DNA of 64,000 nucleotides, taken from NCBI RefSeq assembly GCF_018966525.1, contig NZ_CP076607.1, positions 5,704,001 through 5,768,000 on the forward strand. Reading direction: 5' to 3'. Each line of letters opens with the position of its first letter. The first letter of the stretch is position 1. The notes under the pieces were generated by a model. That model saw only the letters and a list, made by a program, of their open reading frames with translations, did not search any database and was not told the origin of the DNA. Positions 8,691 through 17,412 of this stretch are shown here, piece after piece. The DNA is from Paenibacillus sophorae. GTDB taxonomy: Bacteria; Bacillota; Bacilli; Paenibacillales; Paenibacillaceae. The position numbers and the translations under genes were made by a program.

Positions 8691-10574
8691 TTAATTCTTT
8701 AAAGGTTCACCCGAATCGTCAAATTCGCCTTGGTACAGCACATTCCCCTCGGGATCATAGAGTGTGCCGTTAATAAACCGGTCGTCCGCAAAATCCCCCT
8801 CAATTTTAACCTCACCGCTGGCGTAATACCAGATTGCCTTTCCTTCCCGCCGTCCCTTACTTATTTCTACGACGAGATATTCGCCTGTACTTCGATTCAG
8901 AACAACCTCTTGCCCCTCCCAGTGCAGCGCTCCATTGTAAGAACCCTTGTACCGAAGTCCGCCGCCGGGATAATATTCGATGCCCTCGGTCTGCATTCCA
9001 TCTCTCATCGTTCCTTCGAAAAACAGTTCGTCAGCGAAAAGATAGTACATTTTCCCTTCGCCATGCATTTTATCGTTCTTCCACTCCCCTTCATAGAAAA
9101 CACGTCCGTTTTCGTTGTATTGCGTTCCATATCCCTCACGGATACCGCCTACCAGTCCGCCATGATACCGCATGCTGCCGTCCTCGTTATAGAGGGTATC
9201 CTTGGTATCTTTCAGGCTGATGTACACCGTCTGCTTTGCTCCATTCCAGCTTATTTTACGATCAGCCGCTTCACCAATAAGTCTAAGAGGAACATAGGTT
9301 GTACCGCCCCGAGTAACCGGCGCATAATCGGTTTTGATAGCTTTTCCATTAACAACCATCTCTTTCTTGCCAATAGTCAGTTTAATTACCAGGCTTCCCT
9401 TGGTGCCCGTGATCTGGCGCGTTTTGTTATCCCACTTTATGCCGAACCCCATCCGCTCGAACAGGGAACGAAACTCGACATAGGTGCTATTGTTAAGCGA
9501 AATTGGGGCCGTACGCAGGGGAACCTCTAACCCGTCCATAACGACATGAATCGGTTCTGCATTCCGGTCTGCACGGGTACTCGGAGGAATGATGGTTCTT
9601 TTGACGATAAAACCGCCTTTATTTAAATAAATCAGCGTATCGCCGGAGAGTCCGAGTACATGATTGTATGTCGCTTCCAGCGGTATCGAAAAGGACTCCT
9701 TATGCAAAAGGTCCACACCTGTTACCTCTGCTTTATTTCCCTCACCTTTTTCAACCCAAAGGCCATAGGACAATCCTGTAAATACTTTTGACAATTTGAA
9801 AGGAGCATCATTTTGCAGGACGATTCCCTTTTCAGACGGAGTGGTTGCGTTCAGCTCAACATAACCCTGATTTTCCCTGAGTTTGGTCTTGAGCAAAATG
9901 TATTTGCCATTGAACGAATAATCATACGGAAAGCTGGCTCCGTAAAAATTATTTTTACTTTTTGTTTCCAGATTATAGGCCCTAATTTCATCGGATCGGT
10001 ACAGATAGATAAGCCGGCCCTTACCCAGCTGAGGATTACTCCCTTCCTCGATCTCCTCCGACTCTCCGGTTGTCAAATTAAGAACTTGGACTTTGTAATG
10101 ATCAACCCATGCCAGATAATTGCCATTTCCAACGGGCTCCGTTAGCGATGATGACCCGCCGTCAACCAGCTTCTTTTTTTCCTTACTTTTCAAATTGTAT
10201 CCCCATATATCACTTCCATGGAGTTCATTACTCTGAATCCAAAGAACCATTGGGCCTTGAATGGTATCCGCTATAACCGGGTTATATTTGTGGGTCTTAT
10301 CGGTAGTCAATCTTTCCGTCTTTCCGTTATCCAAATTTAAAACGTAAATCGAATCATAGTAATCTTGAATTATAGTCCAGGTTAAGTAGCGGCCAGCGAT
10401 ATCAGCATCCTTGAGATCTTGAAAATCAACCGGTCCGACTTTGAACTTCGTCACCTCGTCTTTCCATGTGTAGTTCAGCCCTGCTGCCGCGCTCGCAACC
10501 ATCCCCCTTGTCTCCATTTCGGTTAATGCAACGAGCATCCAGACCACAAGCACACTCCAAAAGATTCTTCTCAT
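8691..10574 (-). CDS. Exported protein: propeller-like region, copper amine oxidase N-terminal domain, MORN repeats
   Basis: The 627-residue protein starts with MRRIFWSVLVVWMLVALTE, a Sec signal peptide. Residues ~30-350 look like beta-propeller repeats. Residues ~365-480 match the copper amine oxidase N-terminal-like domain common in Firmicute cell-surface proteins (VPLRTAPISLNNSTYVEFRS and TTYVPLRLIGEAA). Residues ~490-627 hold MORN-type repeats such as YHGGLVGGIREGYG and YEGEWKNDKMHGEG. The ATG at 10574 has an AGGAAGG site about ten bases upstream. An upstream frame extension runs through the riboswitch and is not coding. The riboswitch just upstream implies control by cyclic di-GMP, which fits a surface, motility or biofilm role. 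Confidence 0.8.
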   Translation of the reverse strand: MRRIFWSVLVVWMLVALTEMETRGMVASAAAGLNYTWKDEVTKFKVGPVDFQDLKDADIAGRYLTWTIIQDYYDSIYVLNLDNGKTERLTTDKTHKYNPVIADTIQGPMVLWIQSNELHGSDIWGYNLKSKEKKKLVDGGSSSLTEPVGNGNYLAWVDHYKVQVLNLTTGESEEIEEGSNPQLGKGRLIYLYRSDEIRAYNLETKSKNNFYGASFPYDYSFNGKYILLKTKLRENQGYVELNATTPSEKGIVLQNDAPFKLSKVFTGLSYGLWVEKGEGNKAEVTGVDLLHKESFSIPLEATYNHVLGLSGDTLIYLNKGGFIVKRTIIPPSTRADRNAEPIHVVMDGLEVPLRTAPISLNNSTYVEFRSLFERMGFGIKWDNKTRQITGTKGSLVIKLTIGKKEMVVNGKAIKTDYAPVTRGGTTYVPLRLIGEAADRKISWNGAKQTVYISLKDTKDTLYNEDGSMRYHGGLVGGIREGYGTQYNENGRVFYEGEWKNDKMHGEGKMYYLFADELFFEGTMRDGMQTEGIEYYPGGGLRYKGSYNGALHWEGQEVVLNRSTGEYLVVEISKGRREGKAIWYYASGEVKIEGDFADDRFINGTLYDPEGNVLYQGEFDDSGEPLKN

Positions 10575-10624
10575 TTTCGTTGAACCCTTCCTTTCTTCTG
10601 CTGTGAGAACACACAAAAAAACAA

Positions 10625-10722
10625 GCTGCCTGAGCAACCCGGCTGTCTGGTTATAGTTTCCTATAACGGTAGACCCGTGGCTTTGCGTCCCCGTCTTTCG
10701 AACGAGTTTGCCTTTGGTCAAT
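10625..10722 (-). promoter_or_regulatory. Cyclic di-GMP-I (GEMM) riboswitch
   Basis: On the minus strand the leader reads AAAGGCAAACTCGTTCGAAA, then GACGGGGACGCAAAGCCACG, then a UACCGUUAUA-GGAAAC-UAUAAC hairpin and CCGGGUUGCUCAGGCAGC. These are the marks of the GEMM-I aptamer: the conserved GGCAAAC, the ACGCAAAGCC core, the GAAA-type tetraloop hairpin and its receptor side. A run of seven T's lies directly after the aptamer, about 40 bases before the ATG at 10574, so switching by terminator formation is likely. Identification is by motif recall; a covariance-model hit would settle it. Confidence 0.88.
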
Positions 10723-10931
10723 CACTTGTTTCGTGATTTCTTATAGTTCTTTTGCTGCTTCTTTTTAGAGTATAAGTCCCAATTTAAAATTTACCAATGA
10801 AATGTTTTGTTTATTATCTAAATATTACTAATTGGTTTTCGATACGTACTTTAAAGTGCGTACTACCTTAGAAAGCTGCATGATTGTAAACTTATAGAAA
10901 TAAGCATAACGTACAAAAAGGAGAGATTAAA

Positions 10932-11831
10932 ATGAAATATACCGGGCCCGTTTATCGTCCGCCATTTGAAGCAAACTCATTATTATTACAAGTTACTGTA
11001 GGATGCAGCCATAATGAATGCAGCTTCTGCACCATGTATAGCGATGTTCCTTTTCATGTCGAAACGCTGGAGCAAATCGAACAGGATTTACGGGAAGCGA
11101 GACGAGTGTATCCTAGAGTAAACCGTATTTTCTTAGTTAATGCCGACCCCTTTTCTCTAAGTGCGGACCGGCTGAAATCCATTGCTGTTAAAATCAATGA
11201 AATTCTGCCTGAAGTTGAGACTATAGCGATGTATGCCTCCGTTAATAACATCATAAATAAAACAGATGATGAGCTTAAAGAATTAAGAGCTTTAAAGATT
11301 AATGACCTCAACATTGGTCTGGAATCCGGTATGCCAGAGGTCGTGGAACATTTTAATAAAGGGTTTACCGTGGATGAAGCGAAAGCGCAGTTAAAGCGTT
11401 TGACCAATGCTGGCATAGACTTTAGTGTAAATATTATCATCGGAGGAGCCGGCAGCGAGAAAACACGTGAAAACGCAACAGCAAACAGCAAACTGCTAAA
11501 TGAAGTTAAACCAAAGCTCATCTTTATTGCCACTTTACACGTGGATCCCGGCAGCCCGCTGGATGAAGAAGTAAAAAAAGGGCTTTTTATAGAAAATACC
11601 TTGCGTCAAAATATTGAAGAGGAAATCGAAATGTTAAGTGGACTGGACTTAGATCATACGTATTTCTTCGGTCTCCATACATCCAATGTAATACCCGTAC
11701 ACGGTATGCTGCCAGACAAGAAAGATGAAATGGTTGCGGAACTAAAAGAAGGCTTAGACTCCATTGGGGTCGAATATTTAGACGGTCACCTACAAAAAGG
11801 TGTGGAAGGTGCGGTTTCAATACGCAGATAA
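10932..11831 (+). CDS. Radical SAM protein
   Basis: The 299-residue protein carries GCSHNECSFCTMY near residue 25, whose three cysteines would bind the 4Fe-4S cluster that cleaves S-adenosylmethionine. The spacing here is C-x4-C-x2-C, as in the subgroup of B12-binding-like/HemN-like radical SAM proteins of unknown reaction. IFLVNADPFSLS, NIGLESGMPEVVEHFNKG and NIIIGGAG mark later strands of the TIM barrel, including the SAM-contacting 'GLES' motif. GGAGAG precedes the ATG by eight bases. It is followed after 29 bases by an aminotransferase gene on the same strand, so the two are probably an operon. Substrate unknown. Confidence 0.88.
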   Translation: MKYTGPVYRPPFEANSLLLQVTVGCSHNECSFCTMYSDVPFHVETLEQIEQDLREARRVYPRVNRIFLVNADPFSLSADRLKSIAVKINEILPEVETIAMYASVNNIINKTDDELKELRALKINDLNIGLESGMPEVVEHFNKGFTVDEAKAQLKRLTNAGIDFSVNIIIGGAGSEKTRENATANSKLLNEVKPKLIFIATLHVDPGSPLDEEVKKGLFIENTLRQNIEEEIEMLSGLDLDHTYFFGLHTSNVIPVHGMLPDKKDEMVAELKEGLDSIGVEYLDGHLQKGVEGAVSIRR

Positions 11832-11860
11832 GATTACACGGCAGCAGAAGGAGATTAATA

Positions 11861-13048
11861 ATGAAAGAATTATCGTCAAAGATCGCAAGCATCGAACCGG
11901 CTAAAATCAGAAAAATGTATGATATGGCACAAGGTTTGGATAATGTGATTAGTTTTGTAATAGGCGAACCTGAATTTGATACTCCGGGGCATATTATTGA
12001 AGCTGCAAAAAAAGCCATGGATCACGGCCACACTCATTACACGCCAAATTCCGGTATTCTTCCTCTGCGTGAAGCTGTAAGCGCGCATTTTAAAGATTTT
12101 GACAAAGTTAGTTACAATCCGCTTGATGAAATCATGATTACAGTTGGGGGTATGCAGGGGCTTTACCTGTCCCTTCTGGTCCTTACGAACCCCGGAGATG
12201 AGGTTATCGTAAGTGATCCATGTTATACCAATTATTACGGAATGATCGAAATGAATAACGCAATTCCTGTTACGGTTCCGGTGTACGAAGAAGAAGGGTT
12301 CAACTTTACGGAAAAAGGTTTAAGAGAAGCGATAACCCCAAAATCCAAAGCCATCATATTGAATACGCCATCCAATCCAACGGGAGCCGTGGCCGATCGG
12401 GAAACGATAGAAATGATCGCGCGGATAGCCACCCAGCATGATTTATATGTGATTTTTGATGAGGTATACAAATATCTTACTTATGATGAAGAAGCTTTTT
12501 TCAATATCGCCCGCATTCCCGGGATGAAAGAAAGAACCATTATAGTAGATTCCGTCTCTAAATCATACGCGATGACAGGTTGGAGGGTCGGATTCTGTTT
12601 AGGTCCGAAGCACGTAATCTCTCAAATGCAAAAAACACAGGAATTTATGTTATCATGCGTGAACACTCCAGCACAATATGCAGCGATTGAAGCGCTAACT
12701 GGACCCCAAGACGCTCTTGAATATATGAATGATCAATATAAACAGCGCAGAAGGATTATGGTCGATCGAATCAACAGCATCGATACCTTGTCCTGCCTAA
12801 TGCCGAAAGGCGCATTTTACGTATTCATGAATATTAAAGAAACGGGACTAACCTCAGATGAATTTGCATTAGAACTTCTTAAGGATCAGCATGTTGTTGT
12901 GTCTCCTGGAGATTGTTTTGGGGCTATGGGCGAAGGTTACGTGAGACTGTCCTATGCTACCTCCGTGGATAATATTAATGAAGGATTCGATAGAATAGAG
13001 AAATACCTGGGAAAAATAAGCGAGAGAAGAGTAACTAATCACCGTTAG
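11861..13048 (+). CDS. PLP-dependent class I/II aminotransferase
   Basis: The 395-residue protein is a fold-type I aminotransferase. Visible marks are IGEPEFDTP at the N-terminus, NTPSNPTG (substrate carboxylate and PLP contacts), FDEVYKYLTY, and SVSKSYAMTGWRVGF with the Lys that forms the Schiff base. A conserved Arg near the end, in GEGYVRLSYA, should bind the substrate carboxylate. It resembles the aspartate/aromatic/MalY-like group, which uses 2-oxoglutarate or similar acceptors, but the exact substrate is open. An AAGGAGAT site precedes the ATG. It lies 29 bases after the radical SAM gene and before a strong terminator. Confidence 0.92.
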   Translation: MKELSSKIASIEPAKIRKMYDMAQGLDNVISFVIGEPEFDTPGHIIEAAKKAMDHGHTHYTPNSGILPLREAVSAHFKDFDKVSYNPLDEIMITVGGMQGLYLSLLVLTNPGDEVIVSDPCYTNYYGMIEMNNAIPVTVPVYEEEGFNFTEKGLREAITPKSKAIILNTPSNPTGAVADRETIEMIARIATQHDLYVIFDEVYKYLTYDEEAFFNIARIPGMKERTIIVDSVSKSYAMTGWRVGFCLGPKHVISQMQKTQEFMLSCVNTPAQYAAIEALTGPQDALEYMNDQYKQRRRIMVDRINSIDTLSCLMPKGAFYVFMNIKETGLTSDEFALELLKDQHVVVSPGDCFGAMGEGYVRLSYATSVDNINEGFDRIEKYLGKISERRVTNHR

Positions 13049-13104
13049 CGTACTGGTTGTTCCCCTTGCCCAATAATGGGCCTTCAATCACGTTATTCAG
13101 GATC

Positions 13105-13147
13105 AAGATCAGGAGAAATTAAAAATTTCCCTGGTCTTCTATTTTCT
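13105..13147 (+). terminator. Rho-independent terminator after the aminotransferase gene
   Basis: AAGATCAGGAGAAATT and AATTTCCCTGGTCTT form a long, slightly imperfect stem with a three-base loop, followed by CTATTTTCT. It closes the radical SAM/aminotransferase operon. Confidence 0.8.
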
Positions 13148-13206
13148 CAAATCTACTGTCCCTATTCGAAAAAGTTGGCCGCTCACCTCTCATCTCCCAA
13201 GTGCGA

Positions 13207-13705
13207 TTAGGTTGAACTATTGGCCGCATCGCGGTGCCTTTTCTGAATTTCATGCATGCCCATAATCACCGCCACAAGCTCGTAAGTATCTAAATGATCG
13301 CTCTGATTGTTCAGAATATAAGCGCCTGAGGAAAACCAACCGTTCACTTGTTTAAAATCGGCCACAATTTTCGATTCATCGGACATCTCATATTCCCTCG
13401 AAAATGCCTGAGATGTAATGTCGTAGCTTCCTCTCCCATCGGTTTCATAGGTGAATTTCTTGGTGAAAAAGGAGAATCTGCTTCGCAAAACGCCTAACTG
13501 TCCCCCTTCGCTTGTCTGTCACCTCCCATTTTCCAGAAAAAAACGGAAAGCTTCCCTTATACAGCAGTTGTCCATCCTTCCCATACACATCGATCGCCGA
13601 GCCAAAAGCACTCTTCAAATCAATTTGACCGGCACTTTCTCCCTGTCCGTTAAGAATTTCCGTAACACCCGCATTAAAAAAATTATCTCTAAAATAAAGC
13701 TCCAT
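13207..13705 (-). pseudogene. LURP-one/YxjI-like protein interrupted by a one-base frameshift
   Basis: Two minus-strand frames together encode one protein of about 165 residues. The first, from the ATG at 13705, reads MELYFRDNFFNAGVTEILN and continues through VYGKDGQLLYKGSFPFF. The second begins in VLRSRFSFFTKKFTYETDG and continues to a TAG at 13207. The pattern fits the LURP-one/tubby-like C-terminal fold (YxjI-type, small membrane-tethered or cytoplasmic proteins of unknown role). The frames join if one base is removed from the GGGGG tract at 13502-13506, giving KRRGQLGVLRSRF. It could be a real mutation, slippage at the homopolymer, or a sequencing error. Confidence 0.75.
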
Positions 13706-13813
13706 CAAACCATCGCCCCTGGAAGTAATTTTTAAAAAAGGAATGAATCTATTTTTATACCATGATAGCATTCGAAATGTATTGAATATGAATAGAGAAA
13801 GGAAGAAGAAACT

Positions 13814-14296
13814 ATGCAGCATATTAAAGTCGAAACTCTTCCAAATTATCGCATTGCATATGTGAGGCAAGTTGGTCCCTATGGTCCTGCTAATACTCAA
13901 GCCATGGAAAAGTTAAAAAAATGGGCGAAAGAGAAAAATCTGCTTACTGAATCGGCAATAATACTCGGCATTCCACAAGATAACCCTGAAACAACACTTC
14001 CTGAACACTGTAAATATGATGCATGTATCGTCATTTCAAAGGATTATCCAATGGATGATTCCATTTGCGTAAGTGAACTTTCCGAGGGAAAATATATGAT
14101 TTGCAAAGTCAAACATACAGCGGAGGATATTCAAAAAGCATGGGCGGATATTATTCCAGCCTTACAAAACAGCGGATATCAAATGGACAACAAACCGGTT
14201 TTAGAAAGATACACTGGTGAAATGATTAACAATGATTTTTGCGAAATATGTGTTCCAATAAATAGAAATTCGAAGACGAATCGAGACAAGACCTGA
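13814..14296 (+). CDS. GyrI-like / AraC-type effector-binding domain protein
   Basis: This stand-alone 160-residue protein begins VETLPNYRIAYVRQVGPYGP, the typical opening of the GyrI-like small-molecule-binding fold found as the ligand domain of AraC/BmrR regulators and as free proteins such as SbmC/GyrI. YDACIVISKDYP and VSELSEGKYMICKVKHT are the later strands lining the pocket. It has no DNA-binding domain, so it may sequester or hydrolyse a small ligand, or counter a gyrase toxin. A GGAAGAAG site lies upstream of the ATG. The gene is monocistronic with its own terminator. Confidence 0.85.
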   Translation: MQHIKVETLPNYRIAYVRQVGPYGPANTQAMEKLKKWAKEKNLLTESAIILGIPQDNPETTLPEHCKYDACIVISKDYPMDDSICVSELSEGKYMICKVKHTAEDIQKAWADIIPALQNSGYQMDNKPVLERYTGEMINNDFCEICVPINRNSKTNRDKT

Positions 14297-14347
14297 TATA
14301 AAAGAGTTTGTCCAGAGATGTCTTGAGACTAATCCCAAAAATCGAAC

Positions 14348-14398
14348 CAGCGGCAGTCATGGACGAGAAAATAAAATCCTAGCCTGCCGCTGTTTTAT
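14348..14398 (+). terminator. Rho-independent terminator of the GyrI-like gene
   Basis: CAGCGGCAG and CTGCCGCTG form a perfect 9-bp stem around a 27-base loop, followed by TTTTATT on the plus strand. Confidence 0.7.
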
Positions 14399-14429
14399 TG
14401 AACTATCGTACCCGAGGGAGTTCAATAAA
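14394..14429. repeat. Palindromic TTTATTGAACT ... AGTTCAATAAA element
   Basis: Two perfect 11-base arms flank ATCGTACCCGAGGG. Related sequence with the same CGTxCCCGTTAG-type core recurs at about 19611-19650, and the core alone near 20631, so it looks like a dispersed intergenic repeat rather than a single-locus signal. Confidence 0.5.
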
Positions 14430-14435
14430 GTTCAA

Positions 14436-14469
14436 CAAAAAAAGCGTTAATCCTTCTTGGATCAACGCA
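14436..14469 (-). terminator. Rho-independent terminator of the sugar dehydrogenase gene
   Basis: On the minus strand GCGTTGATCC and GGATTAACGC form a stem with a five-base loop, followed by TTTTTTTGTTG. It lies about 115 bases past the stop codon at 14582. Confidence 0.75.
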
Positions 14470-14581
14470 CCCGTTAGCCACACATGAAGTAGAGCTTCAC
14501 CACAAAATATGTAAGAAAATTAAATTCTTACATGGTAGTTGAATAAGGAATTTCACTACTATATAAATTCTTTGTTATGAT

Positions 14582-16027
14582 TTATGGAACAATTTCAAAA
14601 ACAGTACCTTGGTTAAAATCAGTCACATTCATAGAGCCATAAACCCCTAAATATAGTCTGGTTTGATCAAGATTCGTTCCCAAACTAGCATAATAAGCAG
14701 ATTGGGTCCCAAAATTATAATCGGTTTCAATAATACTAAAATCATTTAGTTTACCATCTGTTCTTACCCTGGTATACGCTAAAACCCCACTTACCGGTGG
14801 CCCAGAAGCTTCATTCCGGGCAAAATCAGTAAACACAACGCTTCCCGTTAAATCGGGGATTCCATTCCCCATATACGGTTGTACTCCTGTAAGTGCAGTT
14901 CCTCCAAACTTATCGGGCCTAGGATCTTGATGAAAATAACTGGTCAGAGGCGGAAGACGCCGCACTGAAGTTTTTACTGCTTCATCGTAATAAGCAATGG
15001 TTTGCTCGTCCAGAGTCGGATTTGTAGAGCAGCCCCTTATAAGCGAAGTGGGAAAAGCACCTTCCCACCCCCGCCAGCCAAAATTAATAAATCCTTCTTG
15101 GTCAAGTTCAGAATTCATTACAGAAGCTTGAACAAGCTGAGTAACCGGTATTGGTTTATAATGAACGAATGAAAAAATCGACTCCGCTAAGTCCTGTCCG
15201 ACATTTCCCACATATTTAATGTACTGATTATAGATCCTTTGAAATGAAATGCCTGGTATATTGCGAACCCCTTTGGCAATAACCGTAAGCGTCTCCTGAA
15301 TAGGTACGGGAAGCTCGTGAAAGCGTGTGACTACGGGCGGATTATTGATAAATGGATTCTTATTTACATCAATTTCAATAATTTTTCCGGAAATTTCCAT
15401 ATCATCCTGACTTAAATTAAATGGATCATAGCCCGATCCACCATCTCCGGTTGTCAAAACAAGTTTTCCTGTTTCAGATGAAAAGTTTAAGCTATTGACA
15501 CCATTATGATTAAAAAACGGTCTTCTTAAATAAAGTAATGTCCGCCGTTTTTGAGGTTGGCCATTCGACTGTAAAATCCATTCTTCAACTGTATCTATAT
15601 GGTCATATCGAATTTCTCTGTTTATCCACTTTAGGTTTAAGGTTCTAGGGTCACACGGGTCAGGATTAAAAAATTCAGGAAGTCCTTGTCTTGCAGCTTC
15701 TGTATCAGGAAGAGCACCCGGACCTTGTGTTCCAGCTACTGAATAATGAACATAAAACAGACCGTTATAATTAAATTGGGGATGAAACGCCAGTCCCAGC
15801 AATCCCCGTTCATCATATCCACCACCAGCAGCACCTAGTTTTATGATTCGCGGGCGAATATCTAAAAAAGTCCTTACAACTCCGTTTCCTATGTAAAAGA
15901 TCTCTCCTACCTGGGTTGCAATAAATAATCTTTCAACGGAGTCACCTGGAAGTATAGTTGTTTTCAAAACTGTGGGTAAATTTATGTTACTAACAATGGG
16001 CCGTAAACTAACCTTAACTTTTATCAA
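14582..16027 (-). CDS. Glucose/sorbosone dehydrogenase-like beta-propeller protein
   Basis: The 481-residue protein resembles soluble PQQ-dependent aldose sugar dehydrogenases (GSDH family). The diagnostic stretch is ERLFIATQVGEIFYIGNG followed by YDERGLLGLAFHPQF and GLFYVHYS, with the later NHNGVNSLNFSSETGKL and GNVGQDLAESIF. In the family these build a six-bladed propeller in which His and Arg/Asp contact PQQ and sugar. No signal peptide is evident, which is unusual, since the characterised enzymes are exported. The TTG at 16027 sits five bases after a GGGGGGAG site. It ends upstream of its own terminator. PQQ use is inferred from the family only. Confidence 0.8.
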   Translation of the reverse strand: MIKVKVSLRPIVSNINLPTVLKTTILPGDSVERLFIATQVGEIFYIGNGVVRTFLDIRPRIIKLGAAGGGYDERGLLGLAFHPQFNYNGLFYVHYSVAGTQGPGALPDTEAARQGLPEFFNPDPCDPRTLNLKWINREIRYDHIDTVEEWILQSNGQPQKRRTLLYLRRPFFNHNGVNSLNFSSETGKLVLTTGDGGSGYDPFNLSQDDMEISGKIIEIDVNKNPFINNPPVVTRFHELPVPIQETLTVIAKGVRNIPGISFQRIYNQYIKYVGNVGQDLAESIFSFVHYKPIPVTQLVQASVMNSELDQEGFINFGWRGWEGAFPTSLIRGCSTNPTLDEQTIAYYDEAVKTSVRRLPPLTSYFHQDPRPDKFGGTALTGVQPYMGNGIPDLTGSVVFTDFARNEASGPPVSGVLAYTRVRTDGKLNDFSIIETDYNFGTQSAYYASLGTNLDQTRLYLGVYGSMNVTDFNQGTVFEIVP

Positions 16028-16043
16028 AAAACTCCCCCCCTTC

Positions 16044-16628
16044 TTATGCCTTCGCTTGGGATTTTCCTAATCTCGCTAATAACCGGAGGCTGATTTCCGT
16101 CCACATCCCGCTATAAAGCAGACTAAAAAGAAATACATATACGGTTGTGTCGATACGAAAGTTCATGGCGACCGACGGTCCTAGCAAAGGAAAGCGAAAG
16201 GCATATAACACCAGTGTAATTCCAGCCCATAACGCGATTGCGGAAAATAAGACTACCTGAATGCGATTTTTGGAGCGCGCAATGAAGATTCCGAGTGCCA
16301 TCCCAAGCAATCCCGTTGTAAACGGAAAGACGATTAACTCGCTCGGTTGGATGAGGAGCAATAACAAGTTGCTCAGTGTGTAGGCAGTAAGGCCCGAGCG
16401 AAATGAAATGAGAGTCGCTAATACAATCGGGGCGGTAGAAAGAGGGCTGATCAAGTATCCCGATCCTGGTAAAAAACCTCCCGCGGATTGGAATAATGCG
16501 GTTACGGCACTTAAAAAGGCAATGGTCACGATTGATTTGGTTTGATTTGCACCAACCCTGGCTAATAGTGATCCGGATTCCATTTGCGGCAGCGATTTTG
16601 CCCAATAATTGAGAAACGGTTCACGCAT
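16044..16628 (-). CDS. ECF transporter S component (substrate unknown)
   Basis: The 194-residue protein has five or six hydrophobic segments (for example SIVTIAFLSAVTALFQSAGG and VLFSAIALWAGITLVLYAF) and is the fourth gene of an EcfA1-EcfA2-EcfT-S set. This position and topology fit the substrate-binding integral S component, which toggles in the membrane to import a vitamin or metal. The small motif AGGFLPGSGYLISPLSTAPI matches the substrate-facing loop of the HMP/thiamine/riboflavin-like S proteins only loosely. No riboswitch lies upstream of the operon to name the ligand. It starts 24 bases after the EcfT stop. Confidence 0.75.
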   Translation of the reverse strand: MREPFLNYWAKSLPQMESGSLLARVGANQTKSIVTIAFLSAVTALFQSAGGFLPGSGYLISPLSTAPIVLATLISFRSGLTAYTLSNLLLLLIQPSELIVFPFTTGLLGMALGIFIARSKNRIQVVLFSAIALWAGITLVLYAFRFPLLGPSVAMNFRIDTTVYVFLFSLLYSGMWTEISLRLLARLGKSQAKA

Positions 16629-16652
16629 TGTTCAAAGGCCTCCTTATTTTGG

Positions 16653-17402
16653 TCATTCGAAGTATAGAGGAACAAATGCAAACAGCAGGGCTAGGAGCAA
16701 CACGATTATATCGTGCTTGCCTAACTTCAATTGATAAAAAGCGGTTCGGTCGCATCCGGGGCAATAGCAGCGGGACTCCATGGCCTCCGACAATCGTTCG
16801 GCACGTCTGAAGATTATGAAAAGTAAGGGGTTCAAAAGTAAGAACATATCTTTGCCCCTGCCCGGTAAATTCCATCTACCGGGTTGTGGTCCGCGGGCCC
16901 TCTGTGCTTGCATGATTCGCATAAAATCTTCCAAGAGAAGCGGAAGATAGACAACAGCTATGGTGAACATAAACACAAACGATTCTGTCTTAACTCCCAG
17001 GCGTCGCAAAGGGGACAATAAATTGTGCAGCCCCTCCATTTGTTTTTCAGGCGGCGTAGTGGATAACATCAGCGTCACCAACAGGAAAAAAGAAAGCATT
17101 TTCAACGTCAGCAGCGCGGCTGCTTCTATTCCATGTAAACGGAATTGAAAGTAATTCAATATCAACAGGACGATTACAAGCCCTCGAATATTTTTCCATA
17201 CTGTAAGAAGGTGAAGCTTGGAAAGTAAAAACAACAATAAGGCGATAAACGTATAGACCAAGCTCGTTGTTAATGAATGGGAAGAAGCAAGATTTATTGA
17301 ATAACTTACAACAAACCCGTATTTAGAGCGGGGGTCAAGCCTGTGCAGTAAGGAATTGCCGGGTATATACTGGAGGGCGGATAAAGGGCCTAAGCTGTTC
17401 AT
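16653..17402 (-). CDS. ecfT: ECF transporter transmembrane component EcfT
   Basis: The 249-residue integral membrane protein shows both EcfT coupling signatures near its C-terminus: AQRARG, then AMESRCY, the short Arg-containing helices that dock into the two ATPases. Five hydrophobic helices precede and follow them. The start is taken at the ATG at 17402 (MNSLGPLSALQYIPGNSLL), directly behind the ecfA2 gene and with AGGTGG upstream. A longer frame reaching into ecfA2 is judged not translated. EcfT joins the ATPases to the S component encoded next and transmits the energy of ATP hydrolysis. Confidence 0.88.
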   Translation of the reverse strand: MNSLGPLSALQYIPGNSLLHRLDPRSKYGFVVSYSINLASSHSLTTSLVYTFIALLLFLLSKLHLLTVWKNIRGLVIVLLILNYFQFRLHGIEAAALLTLKMLSFFLLVTLMLSTTPPEKQMEGLHNLLSPLRRLGVKTESFVFMFTIAVVYLPLLLEDFMRIMQAQRARGPQPGRWNLPGRGKDMFLLLNPLLFIIFRRAERLSEAMESRCYCPGCDRTAFYQLKLGKHDIIVLLLALLFAFVPLYFE

Positions 17403-17412
17403 TCTCCACCAC

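Noticed and set aside
10575..10721. Longer N-terminus of the MORN protein starting at 10721
   Set aside because: The extension runs through the riboswitch and its U-run; the ATG at 10574 starts a clean signal peptide.
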